Shown piece after piece: positions 25,050 to 35,125 of a stretch of DNA of 64,000 bases. Every line of letters begins with the position of its first letter. The first letter of the stretch is position 1. The notes beneath the pieces were generated by a model that did not search any database, was not told the origin of the DNA, and saw only the letters and a program-made list of their open reading frames with translations. The stretch lies in the NCBI GenBank assembly GCA_002633025.1, contig NMRB01000011.1, positions 809,457-873,456 of the forward strand, read 5' to 3'. The DNA comes from Notospermus geniculatus (lineage: Eukaryota; Nemertea; Pilidiophora; Heteronemertea; Lineidae). The position numbers and the translations under genes are program-made.

Positions 25050-26043
25050 TGACAGAGGGAGGTACATATCAGTTATGAGGAATCTGGGTCAAGTCATTCC
25101 CAGGTAGGACTTTGATGATTTTTGGGTTATGCCACCTGGCGGCCATATTGGATGTCCGATCGGGCTGGAACTTCACATGCACATAAAGGTCATCTGCAGG
25201 GGGCCACATAGCACATTGGAGCACTTTGGGCCAAATCGTTCCTGAGTTACAGCACTTTGATTATTTTCGGGTTACGCCACCTGGCGGCCATATTGGATGT
25301 CCGATCAGGCCGAAACTTCACATGGACATAAAGGTCATCTGCAGGGGGCCACATAGCAAATTGGAGCGCTTTGGGTTAAGGCGTTCCTGAGTTACAGCAC
25401 TTTGATGATTTTTGGGTTACGCCACCTGGTGGCCATGTTTGAAGTCAAATCAGGCCGAAATTTGACATGCATGTAAAGGTCATCTAGATGGAGGTAAATA
25501 TCAAATTTGAGCACTCTGCGTCAAGCCGTTCCTGAGTAATAGCACTTACTTGATTTTCAGGTTACGCCACCTGGCGGCCATATTGGATGTCGAATCGGGC
25601 CGAAACTTGGTATTTTTTAAGGTACCCCTCCAATGCATGTTTATGCAAGATATGAAGTTGCTCGGTGAAATAATGACAAACTGTGGCAGGTTCGTCACTT
25701 TTGTCGAACTTTGACCTCTGTGACCTTGAAAAGTAGGTCAAATCAAAAACCCGTTATATATGTTATGTATCCTTATTAGCTACACCTATGATAAAAATTT
25801 GAAGATGATCTAGTCATTAGTTCAGGAGTTATTGTACTTTTTGTGTTTTTGGTTTCCGCCACCTGGTGGCCAAACTGAGAGTCGAATCGGACCGAAACTT
25901 GGTGTCGTGGGTCATCTGACCTAGGGGTATATATGTACCAAGTTTCAGATCAATAGCTCCAGCGGTTACGAAACGTGCCCTGCTAACGGACGACGACGAC
26001 GGACGCTGCACCATCGTAATAGCTCACCCTAGTGAGCTAAAAA
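25050..26043 (+). mobile_element. tandem-repeat element (145-bp period), pearl/Helentron-like
   Basis: The motif GCCACCTGG recurs at 25131, 25276, 25421, 25566 and 25858. That is an exact 145-bp period with one degenerate unit near 25711. Neighbouring units share long blocks such as GGCGGCCATATTGGATGTC and AAAGGTCATCTGCAGGGGGC. The array ends in a GACGACGACGGACG tract and a short hairpin (AGCTCAC-CCTA-GTGAGCT, 26021-26038). A core of roughly 150-bp tandem units with a 3' hairpin resembles the pearl elements of bivalves and non-autonomous Helentrons (HINEs). The assignment is inference. No long coding frame is present. Confidence 0.7.
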
Positions 26044-26052
26044 GTAGATAAA

Positions 26053-26340
26053 ATGCAAGATCGTTGGTTGTTGACCATCCTACTCGGCTGTTGCCTGCCT
26101 AATGTACGATGTCCTCAGTGTGACATAGGAGACATGATGTCTGACAGACCCTGTTCTGAAATGATTGTTGACGTGATGTATCAGAGTGTGATCATATTTG
26201 AGAAAACGTGGGAAAGGTGTAGCAGCAGACAACGGCAGGACTTTTGCATATGTGTACAAGCACCATCTCTTTTTAATAGGACTGCAGTACAGAATGATGC
26301 TATAGATATATGTAATGCCAGTTCTGTGTTTTGTCCTTGA
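26053..26340 (+). CDS. candidate small cysteine-rich secreted protein (95 aa)
   Basis: A single-exon ATG frame begins with a hydrophobic, signal-peptide-like segment (MQDRWLLTILLGCCLPNVRC). It continues with further cysteines to a total of ten, and has two N-glycosylation sequons (NRT, NAS). It ends at TGA, with AATAAA-like sequence near 26459. I recognise no family. It lies directly after the tandem-repeat element, so it could be a chance frame. Against that are the ATG start, a leader followed by regularly spaced cysteines, and the absence of a known repeat in the frame. Confidence 0.3.
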   Translation: MQDRWLLTILLGCCLPNVRCPQCDIGDMMSDRPCSEMIVDVMYQSVIIFEKTWERCSSRQRQDFCICVQAPSLFNRTAVQNDAIDICNASSVFCP

Positions 26341-27046
26341 AGGACCATATTATGTGTGAAGTTGCTGGGAATACGGAAGACGGCATTCTTGGACTCATTC
26401 CACATTTAATTTGATTTGGCAGTTATCAATTGAACAAATGAAAAATGTTTTTCAGAAAATAAAACTAATCTTTATTGGAGATCAAATTTGATAGAACTCT
26501 TATTTACATGCAACAACAATTCTCTGGCAGTTTTTCATACAGCAGTACAAATATAAGTTCTCCTTTCTTTGATTATATGAAAGTGGCAAAACTAAAATTG
26601 ATTGAAACCTGACTATACATGAATATGGATTCTCCTCGCTGCAGCCATATGGCCTAAATACAGTAAACATCGCATAAGTCAGGAGTCGAATAACTCGGAT
26701 AACCACATAAATCGGATGACCTCCCGAGGTCCTGATTTTTTCCAACGATAATCCCATTAAAAATCATCGCATAACTTGGATACTGTAAGTCGGATTTTCT
26801 CCCTCCTAAGTCAGATGAAAATTTGAGTCCCAGAGTAATACACTTCCATTAAAATCTTGTCACACTAGGCAAGTCAGATGAGCATAGGCTATGCACACAA
26901 TCTAACCCACCCATTCACACGCATACACAACATCGCTAGGAATGCACTTAGGCCTACCGTGCTTAACGCTGCGCCAGTCAGGCCTATTGATGAGAACACA
27001 AAATGAAGCCATGCGCCATTCGGAAATTGCCGAATACAAGTAAGCA

Positions 27047-27193
27047 GGGGCCTTATTCATGAAGCACACTTAGGGCTATGTGCTCTTAGTTTCCTCTTTA
27101 TATCTATTGTTTGTTATTCCCAACACAATAGTTTTAGAGGACCCTAAGAGCACGTACATGTAGCGTTAAGTGTGCTTCATAAATAAGGTCCCT
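27047..27193. mobile_element. 147-bp hairpin MITE nested in the pogo-like element
   Basis: GGGGCCTTATTCATGAAGCA at the left matches, inverted, the sequence ending at about 27193 (TGCTTCATAAATAAGGTCCC). An inner inverted block around GTGCTCTTAG completes an almost full-length hairpin. There is no coding capacity. Confidence 0.65.
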
Positions 27194-27347
27194 GGGTCCA
27201 TATTCATAAACATACTTTAAGTCAAAGTGTGATACTTTTCTTTTGTGTTGAACAAAGGATACGAGTCAAAGTGTGATACTTTTCTTTTGTGTTGAACAAA
27301 GGATATGTGTCACACTTAGACTTAAGTAGTTTCTGAATGCGGGTCCA
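27194..27347. mobile_element. foldback MITE of the GGGNCCATATTCATAAA family with an internal 43-bp duplication
   Basis: The element starts GGGTCCATATTCATAAAC and ends with its imperfect inverse (GAATGCGGGTCC). Inside, a 43-bp block starting GTCAAAGTGTGATAC is tandemly duplicated (27221 and 27264). A shorter relative with the same ends and the same CCTTTGTTCAACACAAAAG core lies at 47707-47801. Confidence 0.65.
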
Positions 27348-28082
27348 GATCTTTTCGGCAGTTCTGAGTTCATTACCAATGTTGCACAAGTCAGATTTTC
27401 TCTGACTTATACGTCTAAGTCGAATAAAATCCGACTTGCACGTAAGTTGGAGAAAATCTGACAGGCGGATTTTCTTTAAGTTGGATAAAATTTGCCGGCT
27501 CACTTGCATCCGATTTATGCAATGTTTACTGTATAGCCTCAATACTGGACGAGGCAGAACAAAAGATTACATGAAATATCTACTTCATTAACTACATCTA
27601 TATGAAAACAAGATATACGTACAGAAGACAAAAATTTGAGCACACTGAGGTGAGCGTACAATGAACAAATGGTTCGCATTTTGAATGATTTGGCAGTAAT
27701 CCCAGACTAATGAACATTCGAGTCTGATTGACCAGTTTCAGGTTGCCTGTACTCAGCCTGTACATATACTCTCCAAAAAGGCAACACATGGACTGAGCCT
27801 GGCCAAGCTTTATCTGTACCAGTTTTCTGATAGTTTCTGGGCAAAAATAAATTTTTCTGTAAAAATCTGAGACAGGATAAAAATGTTCTACATGTAACAT
27901 TGAAGTGACATTGGGATGTTTGTTGATTGGCAATGACAAACATGTTGCACAAAATATAAAATGTAAATGGAACAAATACAACAAATACCCGGTATACTAG
28001 TACAGGCACAAAACGCAAAGTTGCGATGATGTTGATTTTGACATATACCACAGCAAGGTACCTACAGATCAACAAGGCCTCG

Positions 28083-31000
28083 CTACATGTATCGAATATA
28101 TTGTTGATTTGGCCAACACCCATTTACCTGTACATTTGGCGTGTTTGGTCCTCGCACGAAAAACTGCGGGTTGGTTGGAGAATTAAATGGAACACAATTG
28201 AAGAACGGGGGTCCACTAGCGATGATTTGTTTCGCAAGGGGAACTGTCATGATTTGGTTTACAACTCGGACATTTGCTGGGTGACTGGCAGCAAATCCAG
28301 ACAGACGGGTACCGGAACAGGTCCCTGGTGGTTGTGGATTGATGTATGGTTGACCCATTTGCCTTGGGACGGTAGGACATGGAAGTTGCTGGGAATTATT
28401 GGAACCCATTTGCCTCAGGACAGCGGGACATGGAAATTGCTGGGAATTATTGGAACCCATTTGCCTCGGGAGAGCAGGACATGGAAGTTGCTGGGAATTA
28501 TTGGAACCCATTTGCTTCGGGACAGCGGGACATGGAGGTTGTGGAGAATTATTGGAACTTCTTGGCATAAGCTGTGCAGATTCCTTCTTCGAGTCCCCAT
28601 GAGCACCATCTCTCCTATCATAGACAATCTCAACTCGACGCCTCCTACTCGGATTGCCTTCACTGTGATGAAGTCCTTCTGACATCAGCCTTGGTTCCAA
28701 TCTGCGGCGCTTTACCCCAATATCTACATTCACATCTTTGCTGAAGTCAATATTGTTATTCAGATCAGTGACTCCACGACATGAGGCAATGTCAAGCGGC
28801 CTGTCGACAAACCTGTTTTGATCCATTTCAACATGCCGAGCATCAATTGTATGACTGCGGACATGCTTTCGATGTGCATGCGGCTGGAGATTGTCATCCA
28901 GCGGCCTCATGAACCTAGGTTTTGGGACACCCCAGGCATCAGCTATATGTCCAAGAATCAAATTTGTGATCATTCGATGAGCATGTCTATCCCAATGAAC
29001 ATCATCCCTTTGACGGTATCCCTGATATCCCTGAACCTGCCGAAAATACCAGTTCAGGTCCAAACAATCAAAGCCATGATTCTGGACGGCCTGTTTCGCA
29101 TTGTAGTTGGCCTCGAGGACATCATAACGGATTGTTTGCTGCCTCCACGAGGGTTCTCTGCGCACCATGAATCCTCCGCGTGCTTTCCTTCCAACTGGCA
29201 TGCATGTGTTCCAAATGACCAGGCAGTGTTCTGGCACAACTTGCCTCATCCTGGTCATCATGCGATCCAGATTATCTTGGTATCTGTTCAACCAACTGGG
29301 GCCATACCTTTCAAAAGATGAAGAATTGTTACAGAAAACACAAAGGTAAAGCAGAAACAAGAAACACATAAGAAAATATTGAGCCGAAGGAAAAGTCCAC
29401 AAAGGCGTTTCTTCAGTGCCATGCTCCCTATTGAATGGTATTCACTTCTCAATAATGTCACTAAGTTGATGAAACTTCACACCAATCAGCCGATGTGTAT
29501 TTCATGTAATGAAAGCTTTATAGACTTTAATATTGTACCGTAATGTCTACCCTTAGACTGCACTGTTTTATCTGTTTAAAATGATGATTGGTGAGGTACG
29601 GGCCAATGGTGTTGATGGTACATGGAGTTCATGCAAAGCCTTCAAACCATGCCATGTATATGTTTATATTGCCCACAAGCAAATGAATTAAGGCATAATC
29701 TGAGGATGAAGACTTGTGATGAATTAAAAGGGGTGGGAAGGACATCTGACGGACAAAAGCAGGACAACAAGTCACAGGCACTCTCGCAAAAGCGCACCGC
29801 AAAAGCAACAGTTACCAAGTTTGGACAGAGCAGACAAACCATATGTGGATAAAGATGGGGTGTCAGAAGCTGCTACTTTTTAACAAATATAACTACCGGT
29901 ACACCAGCACACAAGCAATATCCATCACCACTACCAAGCACGTGACGTATATTGTGTGGTTAATTAATACATACCATTTATACCTATGGCATAACTGTTG
30001 AAAAAAATGCGATAAGACATTGACGACTTACTGGTTAAAATTAGAGTCAATCTTGACAGAAAATATTAATCATATCTTAATTAAAGATTGTACCTTTACA
30101 TCATTTGACTTCTCACAGAATACTGGTCAAAAATTTCAGTGTTGACAACAGAATCATTGTCATTTGTGAATTTGACATTTTTGCCATGATTATATAACGT
30201 CATCAGGATTCTGAAATGAATGAATGGTTATACATGTAATTGATAATGTCATCACCATATGTTACTCACCTATTCATGTCCCAAAGACAGGAATTCATCA
30301 ATATCACATCAGGTTTGGGACCAGATTCGAGATCTTCAAATATCGTCTCCCAGTAGTCATTGTAAACTTTGGTAACGAAGTAGTAACGAATGATATGTTG
30401 GCCGTTTGGATGTTTGAACTGCCGCACTTCTCGGTAGTGAGTGCCATTGTGAAGACGCCCGCCCTCGTAGAGAGCATCATCCATGAAGGAGGGTTCACCC
30501 TGGATAAGAATGGACAATGGATAAGATCAAGAAAGAGGAAGCACTTTATCAAGACAAAGTTGTCCTTTCTTGCTGAAAATGATTATTTTGCAGATGTCGT
30601 TCTAACACCAGACATACACAAACCAAGAATCTTGAGTTGATCACTCAATAGCAGTTTCGTGTTTTCATGATAAGCATATGGTGTTGACTTCGAACAGTAA
30701 AGAACTGGTGAAAGGAACGAAAGGACCATATTAACATTGAAATTAGTACCGGTACATGTAACTTTAACTTGTTTACCTTATCCTTAAGCTCCTTATTTGA
30801 GAGGTACCTGTCATCTTGAAGAAACACCACCAAATCCTTATACACACTCCTTTGTACTGGAAAAGAAATTACTCTGGTCTTGACTTTCATTCTTCACCCA
30901 CCATACACCTACATGTTATGTGAAAGTACACTTTGTTGATGGGGCACCACAGTAGAGTCAGTGATCTAAGTTCCTTTCAAAGTCAATCATCAGGCCGAGC

Positions 31001-31384
31001 GATGCTTTTGGCAGATGCACACAGAAACAACAGGGAGTGGCTTACACGTAGAATAACATTTGTCATGTCTATGAAAGGACAGGTCAGCCATGTTGGGCGA
31101 GGCAGAAAAACTCACAAAAGGTATTGAGCAATAGTTCGGGAGAGTTTCATCAGAAGTCTGATGAAATATTGCTTAAGATTCAAACCATTCTGGTTGGACA
31201 CGCAATACCATTAGTATAAATCACACCTGGATAGACTGCATCACTCAAATTGGAACTACTACACTACTTCGGCATGTCGATGGAATTGAAACTGAAGACA
31301 CGAACCTGAGTCGCCAATTACGATGACAAACTTATTGGTAAGAAGTTCCACTGTATCCTTTTTCCTGTAGGTTTCTCCAGCCAT
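28083..31384 (-). CDS. PCED1: PC-esterase domain-containing protein 1-like (PCED1/FAM113)
   Basis: Four exons join to 537 aa: 31384-31306, 30856-30777, 30499-30270, 29307-28083. Residues 1-26 end in the nucleophile block IVIGDS (Ser26). VQRSVYKDLVVFLQDD and HNGTHYREVRQF follow, then the block NSCLWDMNRYG near 122-132 and the C-terminal catalytic motif RDDVHWD (Asp231, His234) before LGHIADAWG. These are the hallmarks of the PCED1 branch of the SGNH/GDSL-like PC-esterases, whose substrates are poorly defined; ester hydrolysis is inferred. The C-terminal 290 residues are basic, then Pro/Gln/Asn-rich, with four copies of a 17-residue repeat. A strong alternative donor (CAG/GTAAAT near 28126) suggests splicing to an undetected further exon, so the last 14 codons may be read-through. 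Confidence 0.9.
28352..28556 (-). repeat. in-frame 51-bp minisatellite in the PCED1 tail
   Basis: Four units with an exact 51-bp period (ACCCATTT at 28353, 28404, 28455 and 28506) encode variants of the 17-residue unit MGSNNSQQLPCPAVPRQ. The unit length is a multiple of three, so copy-number change keeps the frame. Confidence 0.85.
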
Positions 31385-33420
31385 CTTATGACCTCTGCAC
31401 CATACCTACCAGGGCAGCCACTGCTCCTGAAGGGAGAAAAATGAACATATCATTAATTTTAACAATATCGGACAAAATTCAAACCCAATGAACAACCCAT
31501 ACGCCGGGTCACAAATGCATCACACAGTGTTAGTGACCCTGAAGCCATCGTTAACTGGCGTGTCTACTCCAAAGTCTGTACCTACCAATGCCCTCTTTCT
31601 TCTCATTTGGGAAAAAGTTTTATTGATGAAAAAAAGTAGTGGCAAATGAATCATATTACCTGGGTATAAAGAAGTCAGCAGAAACATTTGGCCGCTTATC
31701 TTTGGCATTTTTGTTGAGTTCAAGAGAAATGTGCCAGAGATAATGCCATGCAACCAGGTACCAGTACATCTTCCATGTACTTGGCAAAGACAAGGTAAAC
31801 AGTGTCAGTCAAGGTGGTCATAAGTACATGACTTGTAAAATCTAGGCCTACCCTAAGTCATAAGTCTACCATTTTGAGCATCCAGCAGAAGTATACTTTC
31901 TCTTTGACTCGGGGTAAGTTTAAAGATAGCCTATCTTTCATGTCTTTAAGGTCTTGGCTTATCCTTAAGTTTATTTATTTGTGTTTTCAAAATTGATTTC
32001 ATTCTATGAATGAACTAATTTAGTACCGGTACCAGAGTATGTAGGACTACTCCTCAAAGACACTGAAAAGAAATCCAAGGTAACATTCTAGGCCTTGATA
32101 ATTTGTTTAGAGAGGTAGCCTATCTTCTATGGGGACAATAGGCCTGGCAGGTACATGTACAAGGTCTGCATGTAGCTGAGGCCCACCCTAAGTCCTAGCC
32201 TTGGAGCAGAAGAAGCAAGAGGGCTNTGATATCTCTCCATAAATTTACATCCCTATACAGGTACACGCCCCCCCCCCCTTCGGCCAACAAATCTGTAAAA
32301 TCGACCGTGAAATTCTTAAATTTGGGGCTAATCATTGAAATTCACCGCACATTTCAGTGATTTCTAGTACAGTGCACCCCCTCTTTTCCGAAATCGTGGA
32401 TCCACCCCTGCTATAGGCCTTAACATAAGAGGGGAATAGGACTATAGGCCCTCTAGCCTAGTGTCAAGTGCAACAGAGGAAAGAGGAAGGCTGTGATTTG
32501 GCTTGACAGCCATTCAAGCCAGCAGCACACCAGGTGGTATCACAAGCAATCTAATTACTGCGAGCAAAATCAGCTGTTTGAAGCTAGGGTAGGGTGCGCC
32601 AGGAATCTTCTCGCCAGCGATACCAATATCGCCTAGGCCTAGGCCTGTACTAGTCAGCAATGGCCGGTGAGAGGATCACTGGGCCTGGCGCATGTGATAT
32701 TGGTGGGCTGCTGGCTTTACCGTATAGTCAGGGTGGCTTTCCATTAGGCCTAGCATAACGCCATTGTGTCGTAATGCGTACCGGTATTGCGGTAAGGGTT
32801 AATGCAAAAAGTTACCCGTACAAAACTTGCACGTGTCTTGCTTGCCTCCACGCGTGTAACTCGCGTGTGGAAATGCTCCAATGGAAAGCCACCCTAGCCT
32901 AAGGACATGAAGGAGAAGTGCTAATGGATGGACCGGATGGAGTGTGTTGCATGCACACATGGTCAGACCAGACAATGGTCGACTCATTCATGACATCCAT
33001 CACAGACACAGGCCCCTCCCTGTATGTCAAGTAGTGTTCGGGGCCTACCTAGCTAACTGGTCTGGCTGGGTATAGGGGGTAGGCCCTAGGGCCTACCCAG
33101 GACCGAATAGCTAGGTCCTGAACACAACTTTTCAGAGGTCAGGGGCCTGCCTGTGATGACATCTCATCACAGGCATGACACTGACAGGCAGCAACAACAA
33201 CATGATTGAGGCTAGGCCTATGGTCAAATTATTGACAGAAATGTATGAAAATGACACTGAAAATGAAACCAATTCATGCTATATCATATACCAATTCATG
33301 AACAGAGACAAAACTAGGAACATTGCATCACAACCTTAGTTTATTCGGTTTAAATGTCCCGCGAACGTCGTACTGCTACTGCTGAACACACCCTCTCAAA
33401 AATGAAGCTTGTTCCTTTAG
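31385..33420. other. divergent spacer, PCED1 side
   Basis: This is the 5' flank of PCED1. It has no recognisable coding frame. It holds TAGGCC-rich low-complexity sequence, a single N (32226), a poly-C run near 32269 and a hairpin MITE (32730-32895). Confidence 0.5.
32730..32895. mobile_element. 166-bp MITE with perfect 16-bp inverted ends
   Basis: AGGGTGGCTTTCCATT (32730-32745) is perfectly inverted at 32880-32895. The left end is preceded by C, giving a hAT-like CAGGG terminus, but no 8-bp target duplication is visible. There is no coding capacity. Confidence 0.6.
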
Positions 33421-33694
33421 ACACTAGGGGGCAGCAGCTGACGGGGCCGGTTCACGATAATGTCTGGAGAGTTGGTCTGTGTGTTGGAGAGTGACGTTCA
33501 TCACCACCGTCAGCTGCTGCTACCTATCGGCTATTGTTGACATCGTCTGGGTGCATGCATGTCATGCATGTGTGTGCGCACGTCCCCGACGTGAGCTTGG
33601 AGAGTTTGGCCGTGTCTTATATCCGTGTATTGTCCGTGTCTTATATATTGGAGATTGAACGCCAACATCACTGTCAGCTGCTGCCACCTATCGC
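33421..33694. promoter_or_regulatory. cluster of three CTCF-like motifs, one forward and two reverse
   Basis: The forward site ACACTAGGGGGCAGCAGC starts at 33421 and is a near-perfect match to the CTCF core (CCASYAGRKGGCAS). Reverse-strand sites lie at 33673-33694 (GATAGGTGGCAGCAG when reversed) and 33509-33530 (one core mismatch, AGGTAGCAG). All three continue into the same extension CAGCTGAC, which the CTCF core does not require. They sit near the middle of the spacer between two divergent genes, a classic insulator position. Binding is inferred. Confidence 0.5.
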
Positions 33695-34006
33695 CTCGGA
33701 TACTGCAGGTACTTCCCGCGTGTTGCTTCACATGAAATAGTACACTGCACGTGGTTCGGGTAAACTGGTGGTAAAGCACTGCAGAGAGTAATCTGCACTG
33801 ACTGATCATGTCATTCTCCATTTCTCTGATTTTTGAAGTCTTCAGCAGTGTTTTCTACCATCCCCCGTATAGGCATGGTTGTCTTCGACTTGATGACGTG
33901 AGTCGATGAGGATTGGTCATATAGGCTACGGTAGGCGGTAGCTCTAGGGGGGCCTAAACAAAAGGCCTATGGCTATGCTATATAGCTAACCCTAGGCCTA
34001 TGCCTA

Positions 34007-34032
34007 TTTGAATTTGAATTTGAATTTGAATT
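34007..34032. repeat. TTTGAA microsatellite
   Basis: A bit more than four uninterrupted copies of TTTGAA, in otherwise TAGGCC-rich sequence. Confidence 0.9.
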
Positions 34033-34560
34033 AGCTAGGCCTAGGCCTACTAGGCTAGGCCCCTAACGCACAGATCCCCCGGCCCATCCCATGGTCATGG
34101 AGGTAGGCTAGGCCAAGGCCACTTTTTCTCGACGACAGCCGGCACCACCGCGCCACTCTCCAATCCAGCCCTTCCAGGACCAGGGACTAATTACGTTGTC
34201 GGCGAATTGACTCGATTTACTAGCCTACATACACTCTGTAATGCATTTTTCTAGTTCCTTTTGCTGCTGCTAGGTGGCTCCCTCTACGTCGGCGGTCAGA
34301 TAACGCATTAGAGATCCAATACCGTGCTTCTCTAAGGTATCACACTAATTTGATTTTGTGAACAGTTTGTGTGATTGTTTGTTCGCGATTTTCTCCAAGA
34401 CTTACAAACGCCGAAACGGATCACCCCCAAACTTGGTATGCACATGTAGACAGACCTCGGAAGTGCCCTTACGAAGCCCTAATTTTGATATGACTTAGGC
34501 CTATAGTTTTCGAAACATCAAGATATTAGCGAAAATAACAATGCTGAACAAAAGGCCTTT

Positions 34561-34981
34561 TGACGTCATGACGTCGCCAACATTTCCGCCGTGTCATCTG
34601 TGACGTCGGCAACATTGTGTCAGGAAATGATGTCAAGCGCTCACATGAATTTAGCACAGTGCTACCCGTGTCTGCCGTACATGTGTAGTTATATCTCGCT
34701 CTCCAAGAGAAAATGCGACTTAGATTTATCACGTTCACAGTAAATATTGTAACATCATAATGACATAATTCATGTAATTTGCTCTCATTCCCAGTGCTCC
34801 TCCTAGGACCACGGCCTAGGCCTGTATGTACTCAAAAATTGTACCCCGATACCTGGTCCTGAAAGTGATCATGATGCAGCAGTGCCAGACTCTCAAAGTT
34901 ACATGTACTCTCTTTGTAGGTTTGCATCTCCATCATGCATCCCATGTGATTTCTTCTTAGCATAATGATGGATGACGTCAT
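34561..34981 (+). promoter_or_regulatory. CRE cluster upstream of the SLC22-type gene
   Basis: TGACGTCA (34561-34568), TGACGTCG (34569-34576), TGACGTCG (34601-34608) and TGACGTCA (34973-34980) all lie within 570 bp of the transporter start codon. Two of them share the longer word GACGTCGNCAACATT. CREB/ATF control is the natural reading, but no transcription start is placed. Confidence 0.4.
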
Positions 34982-35125
34982 ACAAAAGTGTGCTAGTGAG
35001 AAGGTTTGCATCTGGATAAGACTGACCATGGGTTTTGATTTCATTTCAGTACCAAGTCATTCAGCATTAGCCTAAGCTATGAGTGAAGCTTCTTTTTTTG
35101 AGTGATGAAATGCTCACAAAGCTAA

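Larger units (their letters stand above)
26661..27531. mobile_element. pogo/Tigger-like non-autonomous transposon hosting nested MITEs
   Basis: The left end CAGTAAACATCGCATAAGTC (26661) matches the inverted right end, which finishes GTTTACTG at 27531. TA flanks both ends (26659-26660 and 27532-27533). CAGT-initial termini with a TA target are typical of pogo/Tigger elements in the Tc1/mariner superfamily. Subterminal AAGTC(A/G)GAT-type words recur on both sides. No transposase is encoded. Two smaller foldback elements lie inside it. Confidence 0.65.

Noticed and set aside
25050-26043. CRISPR-like array
   Set aside because: Units are about 145 bp and contiguous without spacers, in an animal genome.
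28026-28682. 218-codon plus-strand frame opposite PCED1
   Set aside because: It is the antisense shadow of the PCED1 51-bp repeat; splice sites, catalytic motifs and frame continuity all support the minus strand.
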